DNA of 20,441 bases from NCBI GenBank assembly GCA_002364975.1, contig DEYT01000132.1:685-21125 (forward strand), in the 5' to 3' direction. Numbering within the stretch: the stretch's first letter is position 1; the number at the start of each line of letters is the position of its first letter. The translations under genes were made by a program, and so were the position numbers. This DNA is from Opitutia bacterium UBA3151. Its GTDB lineage: Bacteria; Verrucomicrobiota; Verrucomicrobiia; Opitutales; Seribacteraceae. Positions 7,618 to 15,339 of this stretch are shown here, piece after piece. The notes below the pieces were generated by a model. The model worked only from the letters and a program-made list of their open reading frames with translations. It had not been told where the DNA came from and searched no databases.

Positions 7618-9189
7618 ATGATTCGATTACTTCCCATTACCTGCTTGATTATTCATGCCTTATTTGCCTGCATATTGTCAGGTGAGATCCGGACACCGGC
7701 CATTATCGGGAACAATATGGTATTACAACAAAACCATAAAAACCCAATATGGGGATGGGGAAATCCAGGAGAGTTGATCCAGGTCCAAATTGTGGAACAA
7801 AATCATAAGGTGGAGGTCAGCCCAGAAGGATACTGGAAAGTTTTCTTAGATCCAATGCCAGCATCGGCGACGCCCAAGGTAATGACGATCCAGGGAAGTT
7901 CAGAGCTTAAGTTTGAAAATATTCTGGTGGGCGAAGTGTGGCTATGCTCGGGACAATCAAATATGGGATGGGCCCTGGGGAATTCAGATGACGCTGATCT
8001 CGAAATCATGACCGCCAACTATCCCAACCTCCGCTTGGTCAGCGTGCCCCAAGTTGGAACGCAGGAAGCACAAACTAACTTCGATGGTCAGTGGGAATCC
8101 ACCACCCCGGAAGTCGCTAGAAATTTTTCTGCCGTTGGATACTTATTTGGCCGCCGCTTACACTTGGCCTTAGGGATTCCCGTCGGCCTAATAGATAACG
8201 CATGGGGAGGATCGGCCTGCGAAGCCTGGATTCCAAGAGACCGGTTAAATCAGCTTCCGGTGGCCAAGCCTTACATGGATCAATGGAGGGAGACTGAAAA
8301 AACTTTTGATTACGACAAACTTCTCGCAAGTTACAAAGAAAAACTTGAAGTATGGAAAAAGAAAGCTGAGGTTGCACGCAAGGATGGAAAGCCCCAACCA
8401 GGTAGCCGCCCGCGAACTCCTCGCAACCAGTTAACTGGCCAGCATCGCCCGGCCAACCTTTACAATGGAGTCCTGAACCCAATTATTGGATATGGAATCA
8501 AGGGAGCGATTTGGTACCAGGGTGAGAGCAACGGAAGGCGTGGGCATGCTTACCGTGAAGTCTTCCCCCTGATGATTCAATCCTGGAGAGATGCCTGGAA
8601 GCAGGGAGATTTTTCTTTTTACTGGGTCCAGTTGGCTGATTTTATGAGCGAAGTACCGGAACCTCCCACCGAACAGACCTGGCCAGAATTACGGGAAGCT
8701 CAGTCCTTAACCCTGGACAAGCTCAAAAATGTCGGTGAAGCGGTAATCATTGATGTCGGTGAAGGTCGGGATATCCATCCTCGCAATAAGCAAATAGTGG
8801 CCAACCGCTTGGTGCGCAATGCCCTCGCCATGGACTACGGGATTGAAATCCCTCACCAAAGTCCCCGCTTCCAATCAATGGAAACCAAAGGAAATAAAAT
8901 CATTCTCAGCTTTGATCATGTGGGACAGGGCTTGTATTGCTTCGATATCCGAGAGCCGATCGGTTTCGCAATTTGTGGGGAGGATCATAAATTTGTCTGG
9001 GCTCAGGCCAAGCTGGTAGGAAAAGACAAGGTGGAAGTTTGGGCAGAAGGCATTGAAAATCCAGTAGCAGCCCGCTACGCTTGGGCGGACAATCCCGTCT
9101 GCAACCTCTACCGCAAGGACGGATCGGTCACCCTGCCGGTCACTCCCTTCCGCACCGACGACTTTCCTATGATCACCTTTGGACTCTAA
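7618..9189 (+). CDS. Sialate O-acetylesterase-like SGNH carbohydrate esterase
   Basis: The 523-residue exported protein has a signal peptide (1-22, cleavage near LSG-E) and the SASA/DUF303 esterase layout. A beta-rich N-terminal segment with GNNMVLQQ precedes the hydrolase core. The nucleophile is Ser114 in CSGQSNM (110-116). WYQGESNG has Glu303-Ser304-Asn305. The catalytic Asp-x-x-His appears to be Asp385/His387-Pro in GRDIHPRNK (383-389); strictly this reads D-I-H-P, as common in this family. It would remove O-acetyl groups from a sugar. The name does not prove sialic acid as substrate: no sialidase or sialate lyase is nearby, while two sulfatases follow. A linker of about 40 residues rich in Lys and Pro (about 230-275) splits the core. 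The start is the ATG at 7618; a TTG 9 nt upstream is also in frame. Confidence 0.9.
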   Translation: MIRLLPITCLIIHALFACILSGEIRTPAIIGNNMVLQQNHKNPIWGWGNPGELIQVQIVEQNHKVEVSPEGYWKVFLDPMPASATPKVMTIQGSSELKFENILVGEVWLCSGQSNMGWALGNSDDADLEIMTANYPNLRLVSVPQVGTQEAQTNFDGQWESTTPEVARNFSAVGYLFGRRLHLALGIPVGLIDNAWGGSACEAWIPRDRLNQLPVAKPYMDQWRETEKTFDYDKLLASYKEKLEVWKKKAEVARKDGKPQPGSRPRTPRNQLTGQHRPANLYNGVLNPIIGYGIKGAIWYQGESNGRRGHAYREVFPLMIQSWRDAWKQGDFSFYWVQLADFMSEVPEPPTEQTWPELREAQSLTLDKLKNVGEAVIIDVGEGRDIHPRNKQIVANRLVRNALAMDYGIEIPHQSPRFQSMETKGNKIILSFDHVGQGLYCFDIREPIGFAICGEDHKFVWAQAKLVGKDKVEVWAEGIENPVAARYAWADNPVCNLYRKDGSVTLPVTPFRTDDFPMITFGL

Positions 9190-9203
9190 AAATAAAGCGT
9201 ATT

Positions 9204-11051
9204 ATGCATACCAGACTTTTTGCACTCTTCCTTATTAGCTCTTTGGTTTCAGCCCGAGACCTACCAAACATTCTCTGGATCACCAGTGAGGATAACGGGC
9301 CCCATCTCGGGTGCTACGGCGATGACTACGCCACCACCCCCAACCTTGATACCCTTGCGAAAAAAGGAATGATTTATACCCGGGCGATCTCCAATGCCCC
9401 GGTTTGCGCCCCTGCCCGTACCACGATCATTTCCGGGATGTATCCACCTTCCACTGGAGCGGAACATATGAGGAGCATGACCCGTCTGCCCTCCAATTTC
9501 AAAATGTACCCCACTTACCTGCGGGAGTTGGGATATTATTGCACCAACAATTCCAAGGAAGACTATAACTTGATGAAAGAGGGAGAAGTCTGGCATGAAA
9601 GTGGAAGGAATGGGCATTGGAGAAACCGGCCCAAGGGAAGTCCCTTTTTTGCAATTTTCAATTTTACGATCTCTCATGAAAGCAAGATTCGAAAGCGGCC
9701 CCATGAACAAGTCCATGATCCTGCCAAGGTCAGAGTACCCGCTTACCACCCCGATCATCCCGAGGTGCGCAAGGACTGGGCTCAGTACTATGACATGATC
9801 ACCGAGATGGATAAGATGGTCGGGGATAAACTCAAAGAACTTAAGAAGGACGGCCTCGAAAAAGATACCATCATTTTCTATTTCGGGGATCACGGCTCCG
9901 GAATGCCCAGGAGCAAGCGTTGGCCTTTCTTTTCTGGGCTGAATGTTCCCCTTATTGTACAATTGCCGGAAAAATGGAAACATCTGGCCTCCCCTGATTT
10001 TAAAGTCGGCGGAAGCAGCGACCGGCGGGTTGGATTTGTGGACCTCGCCCCCACCCTGCTCAGCATCGCCGGACAAAAGCCACCCGCTCACCTCCAAGGT
10101 CACGCTTTCCTTGGTAAACACCAGGCTTCAGAACAGGAATACGGCTATGGATTTCGAGGACGCATGGACGAACGATACGATATGGTCCGTTCCGTGGTTG
10201 GGAAACGCTATGTCTATGTCCGGAATTACATGCCCCACAAACTCTACGGCCAACATGTGGGCTACATGTTCCTTACCACCACCACCCAAGTTTGGAAAAG
10301 ACTATTTGATGAAGGTAAGCTCAACCAGGTGCAGAGCCATTTTTGGAAAACCAAGACACCCGAAGAACTCTACGACCTCGAAAACGATCCGGACGAAGTG
10401 AACAACCTTGCCAAGTCCAAAGATCATATTGATGTTCTGAAAAAGATGCGTCTGGCACACGTCAATCATCTCAAGAAAATTATCGATGTTGGATTCTTAC
10501 CTGAGGGAGAGATCCACCAACGCTCGAAGGGTACCACTCCTTACGAAATGGCACGCACCGAAAAGTATCCCTTTCAACGAATCATGCTTGCGGCCGATAT
10601 GGCCTCCGGTCTTTCTCCTTGGGCAACTAAACCACTCATTGGCTACCTCAGGGACAATGATTCCGCAATCCGCTACTGGGGAGCCATGGGGCTTTTAATG
10701 CGGGGAAAACAAGGGGTCAAGCTTGGTGGTAAACACTTGGAAAAATCTCTCCTCGATGATTCGCCCTATGTTCGGGTCGTGGCTGCCGAGGCCCTCGGAA
10801 CCTATGGATCCAAGGAGCAAATCAAGTTGGCGGTTAAAACCCTTGGGGAGCTTGCAAATCCGATCCAAAACGGATGTTTTCCATCCATGTTGGCGATGAA
10901 TGCCATCGATCATCTGGATGACAAAGCAAAATCCCTGCTTCCATTCCTAGAATCCATGCCCCAGACTCCCACCGAGGTAGATAAGCGATTCCAGGGTTAT
11001 GTGGGTAGGTTGATCACTACCACCGTTGGTGAACTTAAAGGAGAAAAATAA
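9204..11051 (+). CDS. Exported sulfatase (heparan N-sulfatase-like) with a C-terminal HEAT-like region
   Basis: The start is ATG 9204, directly giving a signal peptide (1-17, SLVSA-R), for a 615-residue protein; the in-frame upstream extension overlaps the esterase and has no signal. The alkaline-phosphatase-superfamily sulfatase core begins NILWITSEDNGPHLGCYGDD, with the metal site near Asp30-Asn31. The active-site motif is Cys68-Ala-Pro-Ala-Arg72, whose Cys must be converted to formylglycine; FYFGDHGSG is the second metal motif. LYDLENDPDEVNNLA closes the core. Residues about 455-595 look like HEAT repeats (SAIRYWGAMGLL and SPYVRVVAAEALG), which I have seen in other Planctomycetes/Verrucomicrobia sulfatases. 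SEDNG and CAPAR fit the SGSH-like branch, but glycan specificity cannot be read. No maturase gene is in the window. Confidence 0.92.
   Translation: MHTRLFALFLISSLVSARDLPNILWITSEDNGPHLGCYGDDYATTPNLDTLAKKGMIYTRAISNAPVCAPARTTIISGMYPPSTGAEHMRSMTRLPSNFKMYPTYLRELGYYCTNNSKEDYNLMKEGEVWHESGRNGHWRNRPKGSPFFAIFNFTISHESKIRKRPHEQVHDPAKVRVPAYHPDHPEVRKDWAQYYDMITEMDKMVGDKLKELKKDGLEKDTIIFYFGDHGSGMPRSKRWPFFSGLNVPLIVQLPEKWKHLASPDFKVGGSSDRRVGFVDLAPTLLSIAGQKPPAHLQGHAFLGKHQASEQEYGYGFRGRMDERYDMVRSVVGKRYVYVRNYMPHKLYGQHVGYMFLTTTTQVWKRLFDEGKLNQVQSHFWKTKTPEELYDLENDPDEVNNLAKSKDHIDVLKKMRLAHVNHLKKIIDVGFLPEGEIHQRSKGTTPYEMARTEKYPFQRIMLAADMASGLSPWATKPLIGYLRDNDSAIRYWGAMGLLMRGKQGVKLGGKHLEKSLLDDSPYVRVVAAEALGTYGSKEQIKLAVKTLGELANPIQNGCFPSMLAMNAIDHLDDKAKSLLPFLESMPQTPTEVDKRFQGYVGRLITTTVGELKGEK
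11040..11043 (+). promoter_or_regulatory. Shine-Dalgarno GGAG for the second sulfatase
   Basis: GGAG in the last codons of the first sulfatase lies 10 nt before the ATG at 11054, a usable spacing for coupled translation. Confidence 0.55.
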
Positions 11052-11053
11052 AA

Positions 11054-12472
11054 ATGTTAAAAACCCTGCTATCCATTCTTAGCCTTTGGGCGTCCCTCCT
11101 TGGCTTGATCCAAGCCAAGCCAAAGCCCAATTTAATTTTCATACTCGCGGATGATTTAGGATATGGCGACCTCGGATGTTATGGGCAAGAACTGATCAAG
11201 ACCCCCCGCCTAGACAAGATGGCGGCTGAAGGGATGAAATTTACCCGCTTTTATTCCGGTAGTACCGTTTGTGCCCCTTCTCGCAGTGTACTCATGACTG
11301 GGCAACATATGGGACACACCCATGTTCGTGGGAATGCTGGTGGTGATATGAGCCGTCAAAGTCTTCGATACCAAGACCTAACCGTAGCTGAGAAGCTCAA
11401 GGAAGCAGAATATGCCACTGCCCTGATTGGGAAATGGGGCTTGGGAGAAGTGGGTCAGGAAGGACACCCGCTCAAGCAGGGATTCGACTACCTCTATGGA
11501 TACCTTAATCAGGTACATGCCCATAATTTCTATCCTGAATTTCTTTGGAGGAATGAAAAGAAGCACCTGCTATCCAATGTTGTTCAGCGGGTGGAAAAGA
11601 AAAAATATGGTGGCTTTGTTGGAGGGGCCGCAACCAAGAAGGTTGAATACACCCATGATCTCTTTGCAAACGAAGCAATCTCATGGATCAAGAAAAATAA
11701 AAATAACCCCTTCTTTCTCTACCTTCCATTGACCATCCCACATGCCAATAATGAAGGAACCCGTCTTTTTGGAGACGGGGCCGAGGTACCGGATTATGGA
11801 ATTTATAAAAACAAGGATTGGCCCAATCAGGACAAGGGACAAGCCGCAATGATTACCCGGATGGATAAGGATGTGGGCCGTATTCTGGATCTCCTTGAAA
11901 AGCTCAAGATTGCAGAAAATACTTTGGTTATCTTTACTTCCGACAACGGCCCTCATAATGAAGCCGGACACAACCCGGAACGTTTTAATCCAGCAGGCCC
12001 TTTAAGGGGGATGAAGAGAACCCTGACCGAGGGTGGCATTCGTGTCCCTACCCTTGCCTGGTGGCCCAAAACCATCGAAAAAAATTCGCATTGCGATCAA
12101 CCTTTTTATTTCGGTGACTTGATGAGTACGGCTTGTGAAATGGCTCAGATCAAACCTCCAAAAAAAACCGACAGCATTTCTATACTTCCAACCCTCACAG
12201 GAGAAACCAGTAAGCAAAAACGCCACAAATACCTTTACTGGGAATTTTATGAGCGCACTTTTAGGCAGGCTGTAATTCTCGAAAACTGGAAACTGATTCG
12301 TTCAGACATGGACAACAAAAAACTTCAGTTATATGACCTGAGCACCGATATCCATGAAGATAGAAACTTGGCGTCCCAAAAGACTAAAGTACTAAATGAA
12401 ATGCTGGTATACATGGAAGATGCCCATCGCCCTCACCCCAAGTGGGTAACCCCACGCTCTCAGAAAAAGTAA
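11054..12472 (+). CDS. Exported arylsulfatase-like sulfatase with a GKWGLG motif
   Basis: The 472-residue protein has a signal peptide (1-21, LIQA-K) and a standard S1-family sulfatase core: NLIFILADDLGYGDLG with metal Asp33 and Asp34, the formylglycine site Cys73-Ala-Pro-Ser-Arg77, GKWGLG at 126-131, SDNG with Asp297-Asn298, and a closing LYDLSTDIHEDRNLA. It lacks the first sulfatase's HEAT-like tail and is of normal length. In many S1 sulfatases the 126-131 motif reads GKWHLG. Gly in place of His here, with QGFDYLYGYLNQVHAHNFYP, recalls a distinct S1 subfamily (possibly S1_16), from memory. It hydrolyses sulfate esters from glycans after export. It starts 2 nt after the first sulfatase. Its stop is 2 nt from the convergent minus-strand gene at 12475. 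Confidence 0.92.
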   Translation: MLKTLLSILSLWASLLGLIQAKPKPNLIFILADDLGYGDLGCYGQELIKTPRLDKMAAEGMKFTRFYSGSTVCAPSRSVLMTGQHMGHTHVRGNAGGDMSRQSLRYQDLTVAEKLKEAEYATALIGKWGLGEVGQEGHPLKQGFDYLYGYLNQVHAHNFYPEFLWRNEKKHLLSNVVQRVEKKKYGGFVGGAATKKVEYTHDLFANEAISWIKKNKNNPFFLYLPLTIPHANNEGTRLFGDGAEVPDYGIYKNKDWPNQDKGQAAMITRMDKDVGRILDLLEKLKIAENTLVIFTSDNGPHNEAGHNPERFNPAGPLRGMKRTLTEGGIRVPTLAWWPKTIEKNSHCDQPFYFGDLMSTACEMAQIKPPKKTDSISILPTLTGETSKQKRHKYLYWEFYERTFRQAVILENWKLIRSDMDNKKLQLYDLSTDIHEDRNLASQKTKVLNEMLVYMEDAHRPHPKWVTPRSQKK

Positions 12473-12474
12473 AT

Positions 12475-13842
12475 TTACCGGTCACAAGGCATCAGTGCCC
12501 CATCCTTCATGCCGTGGATAATTTTCTTATCCGCAGGACAAAAGGTGGCCAAAGTACCCCGTCGACTGGTAGTGCCCCCGGAATGAAAGAAATAAGGAGA
12601 CAAGCGGACTCTTCCAGGCTCGCTTTTTACATTTCCATCCTGATCAAAAACAGGATGTTCAAATTTTCTGGGCTTACAAAATTCTTGAACCACAAAAAGA
12701 GGAGATGGATATCCAGAAATTGCATCCTCAAGTGCCTGCGTCCACTGATCCACCGAAACATCATCTCCAATGACCACACTCCTTGAACCCCATGCGGTTT
12801 CATGAAAACCACTGGCTTTGAGCACAAGCATACGCTCCTTTTTCGTCGCCCGACTCAAGTCCCTCCAATCTGAAATTGGATTTCCCTGTAAATGCGGACC
12901 ATCCAGGTAAGATCCGGGTGGTAATGGAACCGGGTCAACAATCCAAGTTCTTGGAATTGCTGATCTTAAAACCTCCAACTCTTTTGGAATGAGGGTTTCC
13001 GACCAGAAATCTTGAAGCCGATGGTGATGAAAGAGAGCAAGGGATAATTTTTCTTCCTGAATATGCTTCATCGGGGGAGTTACCACCAGTTCGCCAGCTT
13101 CTACCAACTCCATCCATTGGGACATGGCCGGAATATTTCCATGGTCGAATAGCTCCCAAAACCGATAAATTAAATCCACACGTTTTTCACCCAATGAAAG
13201 TTTTCCACCTGTGAGTTCTAAATCTTCTGGCTTACATGCCTGAATCGAAAAACCACCTTTTTGAAGTTCCGATGCCAGCCATTCCATTTCCGGGAGATAA
13301 GTTTCAGCCTCCTCACTCACTACGATTACCATATTTGCCTTGATACCACCGAATGCTTGGGCAGCATCTACTAAGCTTGCCCCAAAAGATTGAACCATAC
13401 TGGTACCTTGATTTAGCTGATAAATAGTTTCCAGCTTCGCAGTTAATCCGATGCCACCTGGCACCGAGTCCCATTCCGTTAGAGCAATTCCGTCCATGGT
13501 GGGAAGTAGATCTGGACGGAACACGGCGGGTACTAAAGAACGAATTTTCTCGGACCGTGTGTGGGATATGATCCAATCGGGCTTTCCCGCATCGTAATAA
13601 TCCGCAACCCATGGAACCCGAAGGTCTCGATTTCTAAGAATGGAATCATTCTTCCATGACTTTCGATAAAGTAAATCAATCGCCCGATAAAAAGATAGGG
13701 CGACCTTTCCCAAATCATCGAGCCATTCTTGAACCGGATCACTTAATTCCCATGGATGGGGTGACCATTTCCAAGTCTTACCCGCAAAAAGAGAATTCTT
13801 TTCGCTGTCTTGGGCTTCTTGAGCCGTCAAAACTGGACTCAT
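12475..13842 (-). CDS. Circularly permuted ATP-grasp-like protein, function unknown
   Basis: Using the ATG at 13842 gives 455 residues: GAGG of the prfB end lies 8 nt upstream, and a longer frame to 13935 would overlap prfB. Features are RPDLLPTMDGIALTEWDS (109-126), which resembles the start of circularly permuted ATP-grasp folds; DLIYRFWELFD (223-233); VTPPMKHIQEEK (254-265); LVLKASGFHETAWGSRSV (339-356), with a Lys and a Gly-rich loop as in an ATP-binding region; VVQEF (384-388); and GRVRLSPYFF with CPADKKIIHGM near the end. The pattern recalls glutathionylspermidine-synthase-like ATP-grasp proteins. ATP-grasp enzymes join a carboxylate to an amine or thiol, but I cannot name the substrate. 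The overall sequence looks like a conserved hypothetical family. It is coupled behind prfB and convergent with the sulfatase. Confidence 0.72.
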   Translation of the reverse strand: MSPVLTAQEAQDSEKNSLFAGKTWKWSPHPWELSDPVQEWLDDLGKVALSFYRAIDLLYRKSWKNDSILRNRDLRVPWVADYYDAGKPDWIISHTRSEKIRSLVPAVFRPDLLPTMDGIALTEWDSVPGGIGLTAKLETIYQLNQGTSMVQSFGASLVDAAQAFGGIKANMVIVVSEEAETYLPEMEWLASELQKGGFSIQACKPEDLELTGGKLSLGEKRVDLIYRFWELFDHGNIPAMSQWMELVEAGELVVTPPMKHIQEEKLSLALFHHHRLQDFWSETLIPKELEVLRSAIPRTWIVDPVPLPPGSYLDGPHLQGNPISDWRDLSRATKKERMLVLKASGFHETAWGSRSVVIGDDVSVDQWTQALEDAISGYPSPLFVVQEFCKPRKFEHPVFDQDGNVKSEPGRVRLSPYFFHSGGTTSRRGTLATFCPADKKIIHGMKDGALMPCDR

Positions 13843-13850
13843 TGACACAT

Positions 13851-13854
13851 CCTC
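13851..13854 (-). promoter_or_regulatory. Shine-Dalgarno GAGG for the ATP-grasp-like gene
   Basis: On the minus strand GAGG overlaps the prfB stop codon (13855-13853) and lies 8 nt before the ATG at 13842. It decides this start over a GTG at 13848, only 2 nt away, and over the upstream ATG inside prfB. Confidence 0.6.
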
Positions 13855-14995
13855 AGTCCTCGACTTGAATATCCTTACTTCTTTGACGGGGGCATCCAGC
13901 CCGTAGCCAACCGTTGACAAAACGATCGAGTTCACCGTCCATCACCGCCTGGACACCGGATGTCTCCACCCCGGTGCGTAAGTCCTTTACCATTTGATAA
14001 GGCTGGAAGACATAACTCCTAATTTGATTTCCCCACCCCATTTCTCCTTTTTCACCGTAAAACTGTTCCATATCCGCACGTTTTTCGTCCTGCTGCTTTT
14101 CGTAAATTCTAGACTTTAAAACTTTCATCGCAGTTTGCTTGTTCTTTAGCTGAGACCGCTGGTTTTGACACTGAACCACAATATTGGTGGGTAAGTGCGT
14201 AAGTCGAACCGCAGAATCTGTCTTATTTACATGCTGCCCACCTTTTCCACTGGATCGGTAGGTATCGATACGAAGGTCATCTTCAGGAATATCCATATCG
14301 AGATCATCATCCTCGACCTCTGCAATCACATCAACCGAACAAAAGGATGTATGCCTTCTTTTATTGGAGTCAAATGGACTGATTCGGACCAAACGGTGTA
14401 CTCCCCGCTCTGCCTTTGCGTACCCATAGGCATTCAAGCCATCAATCCTAATGGAACAACGACTAATCCCAGCTTCCTCTCCAGGTTGTAAATCCTGCAT
14501 TTCCACTTCAAACCCACGTCGTTCTGCCCATCGTATATACATCCTCATCAGCATATCCGCCCAATCACACGATTCAGTTCCACCTGCCCCGGCATGGATA
14601 CTGAGTAGTGCCGGACGGGCATCAAAGGGCTCATTTAGAAAACTGGCGACTTCCAAGTCATCAATACTGGAAAGCAGTTTCTCCAAATCCCGAGAAAATT
14701 CTTTGGATATTTCCTCATCCCCTTCATCTTCTTCACAAAGTTCGCATAAGGCTTCAAGATCCTCAACCCGAGCTCGAAACTCTTCCACTTTGGAAACGGT
14801 TTGCTTTAACCGGTTGTTCTCGGAGCCAACTTTTCGTGCCTTGACTTGGTCATCCCAAAAAGAAGGGGCGGACATTTCCTGCTCAAACTGAGCAATCTGG
14901 ACTTTCTTCTCATCGCACTTTAAAAACTTCCATAAGTGGTTGGTGCGCTTGACCAGCTCCTGCATCCGGGTTTTATCTTCAGGAATTATCATCAT
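13853..14995 (-). CDS. prfB: Peptide chain release factor 2
   Basis: This is RF2, 380 residues from the ATG at 14995. It ends translation at UGA and UAA. Marks are the SPF tripeptide in HRLVRISPFDSNKRRHTSF that reads the stop codon, the GGQ motif in SSGKGGQHVNKTDSAVR that triggers peptide release, the N-terminal helical domain and IHAGAGGTESCDWADMLMRMY. The segment from MMIIPEDKTRMQEL aligns residue for residue with the E. coli start, which favours 14995; in-frame ATGs at 15013, 15019 and 15028 (the last with GGAAG 9 nt upstream) are alternatives. At the position of the usual programmed +1 frameshift the DNA reads TTT TTA AAG TGC, with no stop, so this prfB is uninterrupted. A small ORF upstream ends 1 nt before the ATG. 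It is followed by the ATP-grasp-like gene. Confidence 0.95.
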   Translation of the reverse strand: MMIIPEDKTRMQELVKRTNHLWKFLKCDEKKVQIAQFEQEMSAPSFWDDQVKARKVGSENNRLKQTVSKVEEFRARVEDLEALCELCEEDEGDEEISKEFSRDLEKLLSSIDDLEVASFLNEPFDARPALLSIHAGAGGTESCDWADMLMRMYIRWAERRGFEVEMQDLQPGEEAGISRCSIRIDGLNAYGYAKAERGVHRLVRISPFDSNKRRHTSFCSVDVIAEVEDDDLDMDIPEDDLRIDTYRSSGKGGQHVNKTDSAVRLTHLPTNIVVQCQNQRSQLKNKQTAMKVLKSRIYEKQQDEKRADMEQFYGEKGEMGWGNQIRSYVFQPYQMVKDLRTGVETSGVQAVMDGELDRFVNGWLRAGCPRQRSKDIQVED

Positions 14996-14996
14996 G

Positions 14997-15218
14997 TTAA
15001 AATCCACACTCATGATCATATACAACATCGCGGCTATCTTCCGGGAACTCGACTTCCGAAATCTTCCTGGTACTTTGCCAATCGCCTAGTGATTCACATT
15101 CGACTCCCTCGAGTGAATGGTAAGGTAATTGGTTCTTGGGTAAATACTGGTACATTCCAAAGGCATTCCAACTCAAGATTGGGTATTTTTTAAAGATTTC
15201 GTTTTGGTTCGGTTTCAT
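14997..15218 (-). CDS. Possible small ORF upstream of prfB, 73 residues, unknown
   Basis: The frame runs from an ATG at 15218 to a TAA at 14999-14997, one nt before the prfB ATG at 14995. The product is soluble, with no signal or helix-forming hydrophobic stretch, and ends VEFPEDSRDVVYDHECGF. Composition looks protein-like, and the 311-bp gap between prfB and gmhA is otherwise empty. Against it: a stop precedes the ATG directly, a plausible -10 element overlaps the start, and I recognise no family. It may be a real coupled gene or leader, or chance. Confidence 0.35.
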   Translation of the reverse strand: MKPNQNEIFKKYPILSWNAFGMYQYLPKNQLPYHSLEGVECESLGDWQSTRKISEVEFPEDSRDVVYDHECGF

Positions 15219-15244
15219 TTAAGGTGCCATCGTCATCGTGTCAA
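15217..15244 (-). promoter_or_regulatory. Candidate sigma70 promoter for prfB
   Basis: On the minus strand a perfect TTGACA (15244-15239) is followed after 16 nt by TTAAAT (15222-15217, 4 of 6 matches). Transcription would start near 15210, giving a leader of about 215 nt before prfB. The promoter would lie at the start of the 73-residue ORF, arguing against that ORF's first ATG. Confidence 0.35.
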
Positions 15245-15339
15245 AAATTCATTAAAGAGTAAAGAGTTTGCACACCTATCTCATGAATCAGGGAAGAATT
15301 TGAATTGTCGGAAACCTCGCTTTCAAGTAAAAGTCAAAA

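Noticed and set aside
9081..9203. N-terminal extension of the first sulfatase
   Set aside because: Overlaps the esterase, lacks a signal peptide before the real one; ATG 9204 is preferred.
9261..10121. 286-residue minus-strand frame
   Set aside because: Shadow of the first sulfatase's coding strand, Gly/Pro/His-rich with no domain.
13843..13935. Longer start for the ATP-grasp-like gene
   Set aside because: Would overlap the prfB C-terminus and lacks the GAGG that precedes ATG 13842.
14936..15193. 85-residue plus-strand frame opposite the prfB start
   Set aside because: His-rich, no motif, antisense to prfB and to the small ORF.
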